Shown piece after piece: positions 1-12,783 of a stretch of 64,000 nt of DNA. The stretch spans positions 1,798,001 to 1,862,000 of the forward strand of contig NZ_JAUSZL010000002.1 in NCBI RefSeq assembly GCF_030817535.1. Reading direction: 5' to 3'. The stretch comes from Streptomyces sp. V3I8 (GTDB lineage Bacteria; Actinomycetota; Actinomycetes; Streptomycetales; Streptomycetaceae). The translations under genes and the position numbers were made by a program. Each line of letters begins with the position of its first letter. The stretch's first letter is position 1. The notes under the pieces are model-generated. The model ran no database searches. It was given only the letters and a program-made list of their open reading frames with translations, and was not told the origin of the DNA.

Positions 1-51
1 GAACCGATCGGCACGAGTCTGCCCCGGCTGCTGCGGGAGCTGGCCGCCTGA
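1..51 (+). CDS. C-terminal tail of a truncated plus-strand gene
   Basis: An open frame from the window edge to a TGA codes for 16 residues ending PRLLRELAA. It points toward the convergent ogt gene, whose stop lies 45 bases further on. Too little remains to name a family; it is listed only because frame and stop position fit a plausible helical C-terminus. Confidence 0.45.
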   Translation, partial: EPIGTSLPRLLRELAA

Positions 52-95
52 CCGGGTGGTGCGCGGACCGGGCCGGCCCGTGACGGCGGCCGGTG

Positions 96-587
96 TCAGA
101 ACAGCGCCGCGGCTCCCTCCCCCCGCTCGAAGTCCAGCAGCCGCTGCTTGCGTGCCAGGCCGCCGCCGTAGCCCGTGAGGCTGCCGTCCGCGCCCACCAC
201 CCGGTGGCAGGGCACGATGATGCCCAGCGGGTTCCTGCCGTTGGCGAGGCCCACCGCCCGGGATGCGCCGGGGTTGCCGAGGGTGTCCGCGAGTTGGCCG
301 TACGTGCGGGTCTCGCCGTACGGGATGCGGCGCAGTTCCGCCCAGACCGAGCGCTGGAACGGGGTGCCGTGCAGGTGGAGCCGGACCGAGAAGTCCTTCG
401 ACTCGCCCGCGAAATAGGCCGCCAGTTCTTCGGTCGCCTCGGCGAACGGCGTGTCGTCCGGGTCGCCGAAGGTCTCCTCGGGCGGGCGGTGGCGCTGGCC
501 GGTCATGTAGAGCCCGGAGAGGACGCCGTCGGTGGCGACGAGTGTGAGCGGGCCGTACGGGCTGTCGATGACGGTGTGCTGTTTCAC
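96..587 (-). CDS. ogt: Methylated-DNA--protein-cysteine S-methyltransferase (Ogt type)
   Basis: This enzyme repairs O6-alkylguanine by transferring the alkyl group irreversibly to its own cysteine. The 163-residue protein has the usual Ogt size. The active-site PCHRV motif is present (IIVPCHRVVGADG), preceded by the DNA-binding helix region with ASRAVGLANGRNP. The GTG start at 587 overlaps the stop of the upstream Ada/AlkA gene by four bases (GTGA), so the two repair genes are probably translationally coupled and co-transcribed. In Streptomyces and Mycobacterium such a pair forms an adaptive alkylation response. Function is secure; inducibility is inferred from the Ada domain next door. Confidence 0.95.
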   Translation of the reverse strand: MKQHTVIDSPYGPLTLVATDGVLSGLYMTGQRHRPPEETFGDPDDTPFAEATEELAAYFAGESKDFSVRLHLHGTPFQRSVWAELRRIPYGETRTYGQLADTLGNPGASRAVGLANGRNPLGIIVPCHRVVGADGSLTGYGGGLARKQRLLDFERGEGAAALF

Positions 588-2089
588 TTCGAGTCCTTCG
601 GTGCGTGGGTCACGTGTCCGGGGAGGAAGTTGACCGGGTGGGTGCTCGTCGCCCAGAGGTACTGGACGGCGTACGCGCGCCAGGGGCGCCAGTCCTCGGC
701 ACGCGCCGTCAGTGCGGCGGGGGTGGTCGGCAGGCCCAGGTCCCGCGCGGCGTACCGGACTCCGAGGTCGGTGACCGGGAACGCGTCCGGGTCGCCGAGG
801 GCACGCATCGCGACGGCCTCGACGGTCCAGGGCCCGAACCCGGGCAGGGCGAGCAGCCGCGCCCTGGTCTCCGTCCAGTCCTGCTCGACGCCCAGGTTGA
901 CCGTGCCGTCCGCCAGCCGGGCCACCAGCGTGGTGAGGGTGGTCCGGCGGGTGGCCGGCATCGCCAGAGTCCCGGGGTCCAGCGCCGCGAGCGCCTCGAC
1001 CGACGGGAAGAGGTGGGTGAGACCGCCCTCGGGGTCGTCGACCGGCTCCCCGTGGGCCGTGACCAGGCGGGCCGCGTGCGTACGGGCCGCCGCCGTGGAC
1101 ACCTGCTGGCCCAGCACGGCCCGCACCGCGAACTCGGCCTCGTCGACCGTGCGCGGCACCCGGCGGCCCGGCGCCTTGTCGACGAGCGGCGCCAGCGCCG
1201 GATCCCTGCGCAGCCGGTCGTCGACCGCGACAGGGTCCGCGTCCAGGTCGAGCAGGCGGCGGCAGCGGCTGATGGCGACGGTCAGGTCGCGCAGGTCGCC
1301 GAGCGTGAGCCGGCAGCCGATGTGCTCGGGCCCCGGGGTGAGCGCGACGACACCGGGGGCGTACGGCAGACGCAGGGTCCGCCGGTACGCGCCGTCGCGC
1401 CACTCCTCCACCCCGGGTACGGCGGTGGCGGCGAGGTGGCCGAAGAGGTTGTCGGGGTTGAGCGGGGCCCGGAAGGGGAGCCGCAGGGTCAGCACCCCGG
1501 GTGTGCCGGTGGAGCGGGAGCCCCTCCTGGGTGCCCTGGCGCGCAGTTCGCCGGGGGCGAGGGCGAAGACCTCGCGGACCGTGTCGTTGAAGGTGCGGAT
1601 CGAGGAGAAGCCCGCCGCGAAGGCGATCTCGGCCATCGGCAGCGCGGTCGTCTCGATGAGCAGCCGTGCCGTCTGGGCGCGCTGGGCGCGGGCCAGGGCG
1701 AGGGGTCCCGCCCCCAGTTCTGCGAGGAGCTGGCGCTCGATCTGCCGGGTGCTGTAGCCGAGGCGGGTCGCGAGCCCCGGTACGCCCTCGCGGTCCACGG
1801 TCCCGTCGGCGATCAGCCGCATGGCGCGGGCCACCAGGTCGGCCCGCCGGTTCCACTCGGGCGAGCCCGGGCTGGTGTCGGGGCGGCAGCGCTTGCACGC
1901 CCGGAAGCCGGCCTGCTGGCAGGCGGCGGCGCTCGGGTAGAACGTCATGTTCTGCGGCTTCGGCGGCACGACGGGGCAGCTGGGCCGGCAGTAGATCCGC
2001 GTGGTCAGGACCGCCGTGAAGAACCAGCCGTCGAAGCGGGCGTCCTTGGACTGGACGGCGCGTACACAGCGCTCGGTCTCGGTGTGCAT
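584..2089 (-). CDS. alkA: Ada-type regulator fused to AlkA DNA-3-methyladenine glycosylase
   Basis: A multidomain protein of 501 residues. It opens with an Ada zinc-binding methylphosphotriester domain (Cys at CRPSCP and CKRC, the four ligands). An AraC-type helix-turn-helix follows (ATRLGYSTRQIERQL, then FAAGFSSIRTFNDTVR), then an AlkA N-terminal domain and a HhH-GPD glycosylase domain with LPGFGPWTVEAV and the catalytic Asp in FPVTDLGV. It should sense methylated DNA backbone, activate transcription and excise 3-methyladenine. I place the start at ATG 2089, which has GGAGAACGGG upstream. An earlier ATG at 2113 would lie inside a hairpin. It overlaps ogt by four bases. Confidence 0.93.
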   Translation of the reverse strand: MHTETERCVRAVQSKDARFDGWFFTAVLTTRIYCRPSCPVVPPKPQNMTFYPSAAACQQAGFRACKRCRPDTSPGSPEWNRRADLVARAMRLIADGTVDREGVPGLATRLGYSTRQIERQLLAELGAGPLALARAQRAQTARLLIETTALPMAEIAFAAGFSSIRTFNDTVREVFALAPGELRARAPRRGSRSTGTPGVLTLRLPFRAPLNPDNLFGHLAATAVPGVEEWRDGAYRRTLRLPYAPGVVALTPGPEHIGCRLTLGDLRDLTVAISRCRRLLDLDADPVAVDDRLRRDPALAPLVDKAPGRRVPRTVDEAEFAVRAVLGQQVSTAAARTHAARLVTAHGEPVDDPEGGLTHLFPSVEALAALDPGTLAMPATRRTTLTTLVARLADGTVNLGVEQDWTETRARLLALPGFGPWTVEAVAMRALGDPDAFPVTDLGVRYAARDLGLPTTPAALTARAEDWRPWRAYAVQYLWATSTHPVNFLPGHVTHAPKDSK

Positions 2090-2110
2090 CCCGTTCTCCA
2101 TGCCCACCAG

Positions 2111-2133
2111 CATCGCCCTCGGTCAGGGCGATG
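2111..2133. terminator. Hairpin between beta-galactosidase and the Ada/AlkA gene
   Basis: A perfect 9-bp stem (CATCGCCCT and AGGGCGATG) closes on the 5-base loop CGGTC. It lies just 3' of the minus-strand beta-galactosidase gene and just upstream of the Ada/AlkA start. No U-tract follows, as is common in Streptomyces terminators. An alternative is an attenuator for the repair genes. Confidence 0.5.
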
Positions 2134-2193
2134 GCTGGCGGAAAACCGACATCTGGTCGGTCCGGACGGACCGCGCGGAACGGACCGGTGGGG

Positions 2194-6201
<4,008 letters not shown>

Positions 6202-6286
6202 CTAGGACCCGAACACAACGGGAGCAATGACCGTGTCGAACTCTGTGTGTTCCTGAGGGCTCCGGCGGACTGCTCACCCGGCCGGA

Positions 6287-6796
6287 TCAGCCGGCCTGCG
6301 CCGCGAACGCCTCGTACGCCTGCTCGTCGAAGAGGACGAATCTGACCTCGGTCACCGCCGTCCTCGTGTCCCGCACCGTCCCGACCGCGATACGGGCGGC
6401 GTCGTCCATCGGCCATCCGTAGATGCCGGCGGAGACGGCCGGGAACGCGACGGTCCGCGCGCCCAGTTCGTCGGCGACGCGCAGCGATTCCCGGTAGCAG
6501 GAGGCCAGCAGCTCGGACCGGTCCTCGCTGCCGCTGAAGACGGGGCCCACGGTGTGGATCACCCAGCGCGCGTCCAGCCGGCCGGCGGTGGTGGCGACCG
6601 CCTGGCCCGTGCGCAGGCCCTTTCCGTAGTGCGAGGCGCGGAGCTTGCGGCATTCGGCCAGGATCTCGGGGCCGCCGCGCCGGTGGATGGCGCCGTCCAC
6701 GCCTCCGCCGCCCAGCAGCGAGGAGTTCGCCGCGTTGACGACGGCGTCCACGCTCTGCAGGGTGATGTCGCCCCGGACGAGTTCGATCGTGGTCAT
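6287..6796 (-). CDS. Macro-domain protein (ADP-ribose binding/hydrolysing)
   Basis: The 169-residue protein is a single macro domain. [18 protein letters not shown] is the hallmark ADP-ribose binding loop, with the second loop [10 protein letters not shown]. Members of this O-acetyl-ADP-ribose deacetylase type remove ADP-ribose or its acetyl ester. I choose ATG 6796 because it forms an ATGA overlap with the stop of the upstream oxidoreductase; a longer frame starts seven codons earlier. The overlap indicates coupled translation, but a functional link to the oxidoreductase is not obvious. Confidence 0.92.
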   Translation of the reverse strand: MTTIELVRGDITLQSVDAVVNAANSSLLGGGGVDGAIHRRGGPEILAECRKLRASHYGKGLRTGQAVATTAGRLDARWVIHTVGPVFSGSEDRSELLASCYRESLRVADELGARTVAFPAVSAGIYGWPMDDAARIAVGTVRDTRTAVTEVRFVLFDEQAYEAFAAQAG

Positions 6797-8211
6797 GAGC
6801 GGCGCAGCCTCTTCCATACGGCCTTCGCGGCGTTGTGCCCCGACATGCCGTGCACGCCGGGGCCGGGCGGGGTGGCCGAGGAGCAGATGAACACCGCCGG
6901 GTGCGGGGTGTCGTACGGGAACAGCGACAGCCGGGGGCGCAGCAGGAGCTGCAGGCCGGAGGCCGCGCCGCAGCCGATGTCACCGCCCACGTAGTTGGCG
7001 TTGCGGGCGGCGAGTTCGGGCGGGCCGGCCGTGGCGCGGGCGAGGACACGGTCGCGGAAGCCGGGTGCGAACCGCTCCAGCTGGCGCTCGACGGTGTCCG
7101 TGAGGTCCCCGGTCCAGCCGCTCGGGACGTGCGCGTACGCCCAGAACACGTGCTTGCCCTCCGGCGCCCTGGACGGGTCCACGACACTGGGCTGCACGGT
7201 GATCAGGAACGGCGCGTCGGGCGCCCGCCCTTCCTTTGAGGCCGCGCGCAGGGCGGCGCCGATCTCCCCGCTGTCCGCGCCGATCTGCACGGTGCCGGCC
7301 CGGCGGGCCTCCTCGGCGGTCCACGGCACCGGCCCGTCGAGGGCGTAGTCGATCTTGAAGACGCCCGATCCGTAGCGGTAGTGCTCGTAGTAGCGCCCGA
7401 AGCCCGCGATACGGCTCAGCGCGGTGGGTGAGGTGTCGAAGACGTACGCGCGCGCGGGCGGCAGGTCGTCGAGGCGCTTGACCTCGTAGTCGGTGTGGAC
7501 GGCCCCGCCCAGGTCCTTGAGGTACGCGGTCAGCGCGTCCGAGATGGCCTGGGAACCGCCGCGGGCGACGGGCCAGCCGCGCGCGTGCGCGGCCAGTGCG
7601 AAGACGAGGCCGACGGCGCCGGTGGCGAAGCCGCCCAGCGGGGCCATGACGTGCGCGACCAGCCCCGCGAACAGGGTCCTGGCCCGCTCGTCGCGGAACC
7701 GCCGCATCAGCCAGGTCGCGGGCGGCAGGCCGGCCAGGCCGAACCGGGCGAGGGTGACCGGGTCGCGGGGCAGCGCGCTGAGCGGCAGCGCCATGAAGTC
7801 CCGTACCAGGTCGTCCCACCGGTGGGTGAAGGGCTCCACCAGCCTGCGGTACGTGCCCGCGTCGCGCGGTCCGAACGAGGCGGCCGTCTCGGCCACGGAC
7901 CGCGAGAGCACGGCGGCCGTGCCGTCCAGGAAGGGGTGCGCCATGGGCAGTTCGGGCTGGAGCCAGTCCAGTCCGTACCGGGCCAGGGGCATCGCCCGGA
8001 AGGCGGGCGAGTTGATGCCCAGGGGGTGCGCGGCCGAGCACGGGTCGTGCCGGAAGCCGGGCAGGGTCAGCTCCTCGGTGCGGGCGCCTCCCCCGACGGT
8101 GTCGCGGGCTTCGAAGACGGCCACGGAGAAGCCGCGGCGGGCCAGCTCCACGGCAGCGGTCAGTCCGTTCGGTCCCGCACCCACCACGACGGCATCGAGC
8201 ATCGACGGCAC
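6793..8211 (-). CDS. Phytoene-dehydrogenase-like FAD-dependent oxidoreductase
   Basis: A 472-residue flavoprotein of the CrtI/amine oxidase superfamily. The Rossmann motif [13 protein letters not shown] and the following [12 protein letters not shown] occupy the first 45 residues, and the C-terminal FAD segment [15 protein letters not shown] closes the fold. The substrate is unknown; such proteins are widespread in actinobacteria outside carotenoid clusters, and no carotenoid genes are nearby. The GTG start at 8211 has AAAGGAG seven bases upstream; a later ATG three codons in is the alternative. It overlaps the macro-domain gene by four bases. Confidence 0.88.
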   Translation of the reverse strand: MPSMLDAVVVGAGPNGLTAAVELARRGFSVAVFEARDTVGGGARTEELTLPGFRHDPCSAAHPLGINSPAFRAMPLARYGLDWLQPELPMAHPFLDGTAAVLSRSVAETAASFGPRDAGTYRRLVEPFTHRWDDLVRDFMALPLSALPRDPVTLARFGLAGLPPATWLMRRFRDERARTLFAGLVAHVMAPLGGFATGAVGLVFALAAHARGWPVARGGSQAISDALTAYLKDLGGAVHTDYEVKRLDDLPPARAYVFDTSPTALSRIAGFGRYYEHYRYGSGVFKIDYALDGPVPWTAEEARRAGTVQIGADSGEIGAALRAASKEGRAPDAPFLITVQPSVVDPSRAPEGKHVFWAYAHVPSGWTGDLTDTVERQLERFAPGFRDRVLARATAGPPELAARNANYVGGDIGCGAASGLQLLLRPRLSLFPYDTPHPAVFICSSATPPGPGVHGMSGHNAAKAVWKRLRRS

Positions 8212-8323
8212 CTTCGGACTCCTTTGTCAGCCGGTGGCCACTGGGTGTCAGGATATGCCGGGCGCCGGGCGGACCTGCCGCGGCCCCGCACCACCGGGCG
8301 CCGGACACCTCCCGGCGCCGCGC

Positions 8324-9172
8324 TCAGGCGTCGCCCTGCGACAGCAGCTCCACCACGCGGCGGGCCGTGGCCGCGTCGCGTGCCGCCGTGAACGGGAGCG
8401 TGTTGCCGCCGGTCGTGCGGAACGGCTCCCCCGAGAGCGTCAGGTGCACGCCGCCCGCCTCCTCGACGAGCAGGATCCCCGCCGCGTGGTCCCAGGCGGC
8501 CTCCCAGGAGAACGCGGTGGCGTCCAACTTGCCGCGCGCGACGGCCAGGTACTCCAGACCGGCCGAGCCGCAGGGCCGCGGGGCGACGCCGTCCGTGCGC
8601 AGGCCGAGGAGCGCGTGCTTCTGGTCGTCCGTCGTGTAGTCCGGGTGGGACGTGGCGACTTCGAGAACGGCGCCGGGGGCGGGTGAACCGGCGCGCAGCG
8701 GCACACCGTCGAGCAGGGCTCCCCGGCCCCGTACGGCGACGGCGAGTTGGTCGCGGGCCGGCGCGTACGTCCAGGACGCCAGCAGGACTCCGTGCCGCAC
8801 GAGCGCGACCAGTGTGCAGAAACCGGGGTCGCCGTGCACGAACTGGCGGGTGCCGTCGACCGGGTCGACTATCCAGACGGGCGCGTCGCCCTGGATCGCC
8901 CCGTACGTCGCCGGGTCGGCGTGGACCGCTTCCTCGCCGACCACGACCGAGCCGGGCAGCAGCTTGCCCAGCACCTCGGTGAGGTACAGCTCGGCCTTGC
9001 GGTCGGCGTCCGTGACCAGGTCGTGCGGGCCGCTCTTCTGGTCCACCTCGTGCGCCGCGAGCTGCCGGAAGCGCGGCATGATCTCGGTGGCGGCCGCCCT
9101 GCGGATCGCCGCCTCGACGTCGGCGGTGCGGTGTGCGAGAAACTCGTCGATGGTTTCCATGTGTTCGATCAT
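8324..9172 (-). CDS. Inositol monophosphatase-family phosphatase
   Basis: A 282-residue member of the Li-sensitive, Mg-dependent phosphatase family. Metal-binding motifs are clear: VVGEEAV (first Glu), IVDPVDGTRQF (two Asp) and WEAAWDHAAG (third Asp). Sequence alone does not decide between inositol-1-phosphatase, histidinol-phosphatase or 3'-phosphoadenosine-5'-phosphatase. Two in-frame ATGs (9172 and 9160) are possible starts. The gene is separated by 112 bases from the oxidoreductase upstream of the macro protein and appears to be its own unit. Confidence 0.88.
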   Translation of the reverse strand: MIEHMETIDEFLAHRTADVEAAIRRAAATEIMPRFRQLAAHEVDQKSGPHDLVTDADRKAELYLTEVLGKLLPGSVVVGEEAVHADPATYGAIQGDAPVWIVDPVDGTRQFVHGDPGFCTLVALVRHGVLLASWTYAPARDQLAVAVRGRGALLDGVPLRAGSPAPGAVLEVATSHPDYTTDDQKHALLGLRTDGVAPRPCGSAGLEYLAVARGKLDATAFSWEAAWDHAAGILLVEEAGGVHLTLSGEPFRTTGGNTLPFTAARDAATARRVVELLSQGDA

Positions 9173-9347
9173 GCCTCCATGAGAGCACGCGGCACTGACA
9201 ATCCCCGCCCGGCGGGTGCATCACGGGTGGAATCCGCATGAACAACGAACGTTCGGGCACTGCGGAGCGTGACCGTCCGGTGGCTCCCGGGTCGCCTGCG
9301 GGGTCCTGGGGCACCTGGGGGCCCGGGCCGGCCGGACGGGTCCCGGG

Positions 9348-11306
9348 TCAGCGGCCGACCGCGTACCCCTGCATCCCGCGCGGATTCGCCGCCGCCGACA
9401 GCACTCCGGTCCGCGGGTCCCGTGCCACCGCGCACAGCCGCCCCTCCGACCAGGCCTCGCCGATCTGGACGTCGTGGCCGCGGCGCCGCAGTTCCCCGAC
9501 GACCCCGGGGTCCGTGCGGGACTCGACGGTCACACTGCCGGGGCGCATGCCGCGCGGGTGGAAGGAGCCGGGGAAGCTGTCGTTGTGCCAGTTCGGGGCG
9601 TCGATCGCGCCCTGCAGGTCCAAGCCCCCGCGCACCTGCGCGCGCAGGGCGACGGCCAGGAAGAAGTGCAGCTGCCACTGGTCCTGCTGGTCGCCGCCGG
9701 GCGTGCCGAACGCCATGACGGGGACCCCGTCCCGCAGCGCGAGCGACGGCGTGAGGGTCGTGCGCGGACGGCGGCCCGGAGCAAGGGAGTCGGGCAGCCC
9801 CTCCTCCAGCCGGGCCATCTGGAGCCGGGTGCCGAGCGGGAAGCCCAGCTCGGGCACGACGGGGTTGGACTGCAGCCAGCCCCCGCTGGGCGTGGCCGCC
9901 ACCATGTTGCCCCAGCGGTCGACGACGTCGAGGTGGCAGGTGTCGCCCCGGGTTCCGCCGTCCGCCGAGACCTCCGGTTCGCCGGGCACGGGGGACGTCG
10001 GCGGTTTCGCCACGGTGGGTTCGCCCGCGCCCGGCGCCCCGGGCGGGCCCGCGACGTACTCCCCGGCGGCCACCGCGCGCGCGTGCCCGCTGATCCGCGG
10101 GACCCGCCCGCCGGGACTGCCCGGCCGCAGTTCGTACGAGGCCCTCTCCCCCACCAGCGCCCGCCGCCCGGCGTTGTACTCCTGCGACAGCAGGTCGGCC
10201 AGCAGCTCGGCCGGGGGCACCTCGCCCGTGTCCCCGTACCAGGCCTCCCGGTCGGCCATCGCGAGCTTGCACCCCTCTATGAGCAGGTGCACGTACGCGG
10301 CGGAGCCGTACCGCGGCAGCTCGGGCGGCAGCAGGGCCAGTTGCTGGAGCAGCACCGGGCCCTGGCTCCAGGGCCCGGCCTTGCACAGGGTCCAGCCCCG
10401 CCAGTCGTACGTCGCCGGCGCCTCGTACGTGGCCGACCACCCGGCCAGGTCGGCCGCCGTCAGCGTGCCGCGGTGACGCTCACCGCTGGTGTCCAGCGTG
10501 GGCCGGCCCGCCTGCCGCACGAGCGCCTCGGCGATGAACCCCTCCCGCCAGATCCGCCGCGCGGCCTCGATCTCGGCGACCCGGACGCCGGCGGCCGGGG
10601 CCGCGGTCTCCCGGGCGCCCCGCTGCTCCCGGGCGGCTCCGGACGTCTGCGTGAGCGTCGACCCCTCCGTGACCGCCGCCGTCTTCGTGACCGCCGCCGC
10701 CTCCTCCGTGGCCTCCGCGATCAGTCGTCGCCAGGTCGCCGCCAGGGCGGGGTTGCGGAACAGCTCGCCCGGCCGCGGGGGCTCCCCGCCGGGCAGGTAC
10801 ACCTCGGCCGACGACGTCCACTCGGTCGCGAAGAGCTCGCGTACCGTCCCGACGGTCTCGCCGACGCGCTCCACGGGCGCGTGCCCGTCCTCGGCGTACC
10901 CGACGGCGTATTTCAGGACGTCCGCCAGGGACTTCGTGCCGTGATCGCGCAGGAGCAGCATCCACGCGTCGAAGGCGCCGGGCACGGCGGCCGCGAGGGG
11001 GCCGGTGCCTGGCACGAGGTCCAGGCCGAGCCCCCGGTAGTGGGCGACCGTGGCCGCGGCCGGCGCCACCCCCTGCCCGCACAGCACCCGCACCTCGCCG
11101 CCGGCCGGGGCGAGGAGGACCGGCACCTCGCCGGCGGGCCCGTTGAGGTGCGGCTCGACGACGTGCAGCACGAATCCCGCGGCGACGGCGGCGTCGAACG
11201 CGTTGCCGCCGTCCTCCAGCACGGCCATCGCCGACTGCGAGGCGAGCCAGTGCGTGGAGGACACCATTCCGAAGGTGCCCTGAAGGGTGGGGCGGGTCGT
11301 GAACAC
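9348..11306 (-). CDS. Gamma-glutamyltransferase-family protein
   Basis: A 652-residue Ntn-hydrolase of the GGT family, which normally self-cleaves before a Thr to give large and small subunits. The predicted cleavage site is GDTCHLDVVDRWGN near residue 456; the residue after the Thr is Cys where Thr is usual. The glycine-rich FGTPGGDQQDQW motif follows. No signal peptide is visible, so the enzyme is probably cytoplasmic, unlike the second GGT at 25.1-26.9 kb. An Ala/Thr/Glu-rich stretch (about residues 200-240) looks like an insert. The GTG at 11306 with AGGAG seven bases upstream is preferred over the GTG at 11321. Confidence 0.85.
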   Translation of the reverse strand: MFTTRPTLQGTFGMVSSTHWLASQSAMAVLEDGGNAFDAAVAAGFVLHVVEPHLNGPAGEVPVLLAPAGGEVRVLCGQGVAPAAATVAHYRGLGLDLVPGTGPLAAAVPGAFDAWMLLLRDHGTKSLADVLKYAVGYAEDGHAPVERVGETVGTVRELFATEWTSSAEVYLPGGEPPRPGELFRNPALAATWRRLIAEATEEAAAVTKTAAVTEGSTLTQTSGAAREQRGARETAAPAAGVRVAEIEAARRIWREGFIAEALVRQAGRPTLDTSGERHRGTLTAADLAGWSATYEAPATYDWRGWTLCKAGPWSQGPVLLQQLALLPPELPRYGSAAYVHLLIEGCKLAMADREAWYGDTGEVPPAELLADLLSQEYNAGRRALVGERASYELRPGSPGGRVPRISGHARAVAAGEYVAGPPGAPGAGEPTVAKPPTSPVPGEPEVSADGGTRGDTCHLDVVDRWGNMVAATPSGGWLQSNPVVPELGFPLGTRLQMARLEEGLPDSLAPGRRPRTTLTPSLALRDGVPVMAFGTPGGDQQDQWQLHFFLAVALRAQVRGGLDLQGAIDAPNWHNDSFPGSFHPRGMRPGSVTVESRTDPGVVGELRRRGHDVQIGEAWSEGRLCAVARDPRTGVLSAAANPRGMQGYAVGR

Positions 11307-11379
11307 GGGAGGACTCCTCACGGCGGGGCGGGCCCGCGAACCGCGCCGCGGGCGTCCGGCGATGGTACGCAGGCCCCCG

Positions 11380-12018
11380 CTAGCGGGCTTGCGAGGGCTG
11401 CCAGGCCGTCGTCCCCAGCACGTTCTCGGGGCCGATGTCGAGCGGGTACGGAGGCTGGACGGTCACGGTGGTGTCACCCTGTCGCGGGGCGACGCGGAGG
11501 TACACGCCGGGCGTGTTGTGCATGCGCCAGTACAGGGCCGCGTGCGCGCTCCGGCCGGGGGCGAGGGTGAGCGGCCGGGGGCCGGGGTCCTCCGGTGCCA
11601 TGGGCACCTGGTCCGTGCCCTCGACGGTCCGCACGCCGGGGAACGGGTCGCCCGAGCCGTCGAGGACGGTGACGGCCGGATAGCCGTTCAACGTGTACGG
11701 ACGGTCACCGCAGTTGGTGACGTCGAGGCCCATGGCGCGCAGCCCCATCGCGGCATCGCCCCGGTCGGCCGCGAAACGCAGACCGGACTTCGGGCAGCCC
11801 TTCACCTGCCGACCGGGGACGGACGGGGACGGCGCGGGGGTCGCGTCCGGGGGCGGGGGCGACGGTTTCACCACCGCCGGGCTCGGCGTCGGCGTGGGGG
11901 TGCGGCCGGGGTTGGCCTCGCGGTCCAACTCGGCGGAGAGGCCGCATCCGTTCGCCGTCAGCACCAGCAGGCAGAACAGGGCGGCGCTGCGGAACGGCCC
12001 CGGGCTTGTCGCACTCAC
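11380..12018 (-). CDS. DUF4232-type lipoprotein
   Basis: A 212-residue protein starting at GTG 12018. A hydrophobic segment ends in a lipobox (VLTANGC), then a Pro/Thr/Ser-rich linker, then a DUF4232-like beta domain with paired Cys (GCPKSGL and VTNCGDRPY). It should be anchored to the outer face of the membrane. The family is abundant in Streptomyces and has no defined role. Its neighbour is a two-component system, but the 96-base gap and lack of overlap do not prove an operon. Confidence 0.8.
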   Translation of the reverse strand: MSATSPGPFRSAALFCLLVLTANGCGLSAELDREANPGRTPTPTPSPAVVKPSPPPPDATPAPSPSVPGRQVKGCPKSGLRFAADRGDAAMGLRAMGLDVTNCGDRPYTLNGYPAVTVLDGSGDPFPGVRTVEGTDQVPMAPEDPGPRPLTLAPGRSAHAALYWRMHNTPGVYLRVAPRQGDTTVTVQPPYPLDIGPENVLGTTAWQPSQAR

Positions 12019-12114
12019 GGGCCGATCATCACACAGGACCTCGGCGGAGGCTGCCGCTCCGCCTCTCCCGTGCCGACGTGCCACCGCGCCCCGGCGCTGC
12101 TGTGCCGTGCCCGC

Positions 12115-12783
12115 TCACTGCGCCCGCCCCCGCGCCGTGACCAGCCCCGACTCGTAGGCGAACACCACCAGTTGGGCGCGGTCCCGGGCGCCGAGCTTGG
12201 TCATCGCGCGGCTGATGTGCGTCTTGGCGGTGAAGGGGCTGATGACCATGTGCGCGGCGATCTCCTCGTTGGTGAGTCCGCGGGCGGCGAGCGCGGTGAC
12301 CTCACGTTCGCGGCGGGTGAGGCACTCCAGGCCGGGCGCCGCCGCCCGGTCGGGGGGCCGGGCCACGAACTCGCCGATCAGCGTGCGGGTGACCGACGGC
12401 GACAGCAGGGCCTCGCCGCGCGTGACGACCTCGATGGCCTGGAGCAGGTCCGCCGGCTCGGTGTCCTTGAGCAGGAAGCCGCTGGCACCGGCCCGCAGGG
12501 CCTCGAAGACGTACTCGTCGAGGCCGTAGTTGGTCAGCATCACCACGCGCACGCCGGACAGCAGCGGGTCGGCGGCGATCCGGCGGGTCGCCTCGATGCC
12601 CGTCATCACCGGCATCTGGACGTCGACGAGGGCGATGTCCGGCACCTGTGCGCGCACCAGCGCCACCCCCTGCTCGCCGTCGGCCGCCTCACCGACCACC
12701 TCGATGCCCTCCTCGGCCTCCAGGAGGGCCCGGAACCCGGCCCGCATGAGGGCCTGGTCGTCGATGAGCGCGACGCGGATCAC
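12115..12783 (-). CDS. NarL/FixJ-type response regulator
   Basis: A 222-residue two-component response regulator. The receiver domain shows acidic LIDDQ, the phosphoacceptor Asp in ALVDVQMPVM, Thr/Ser in VVMLTNY and Lys in LLKDTEP. The C-terminal LuxR-type helix-turn-helix reads LTRREREVTALAARGLTNEE. The GTG start at 12783 overlaps the upstream histidine kinase stop by four bases (GTGA), so the pair is coupled. The signal and targets are unknown. Confidence 0.95.
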   Translation of the reverse strand: MIRVALIDDQALMRAGFRALLEAEEGIEVVGEAADGEQGVALVRAQVPDIALVDVQMPVMTGIEATRRIAADPLLSGVRVVMLTNYGLDEYVFEALRAGASGFLLKDTEPADLLQAIEVVTRGEALLSPSVTRTLIGEFVARPPDRAAAPGLECLTRREREVTALAARGLTNEEIAAHMVISPFTAKTHISRAMTKLGARDRAQLVVFAYESGLVTARGRAQ

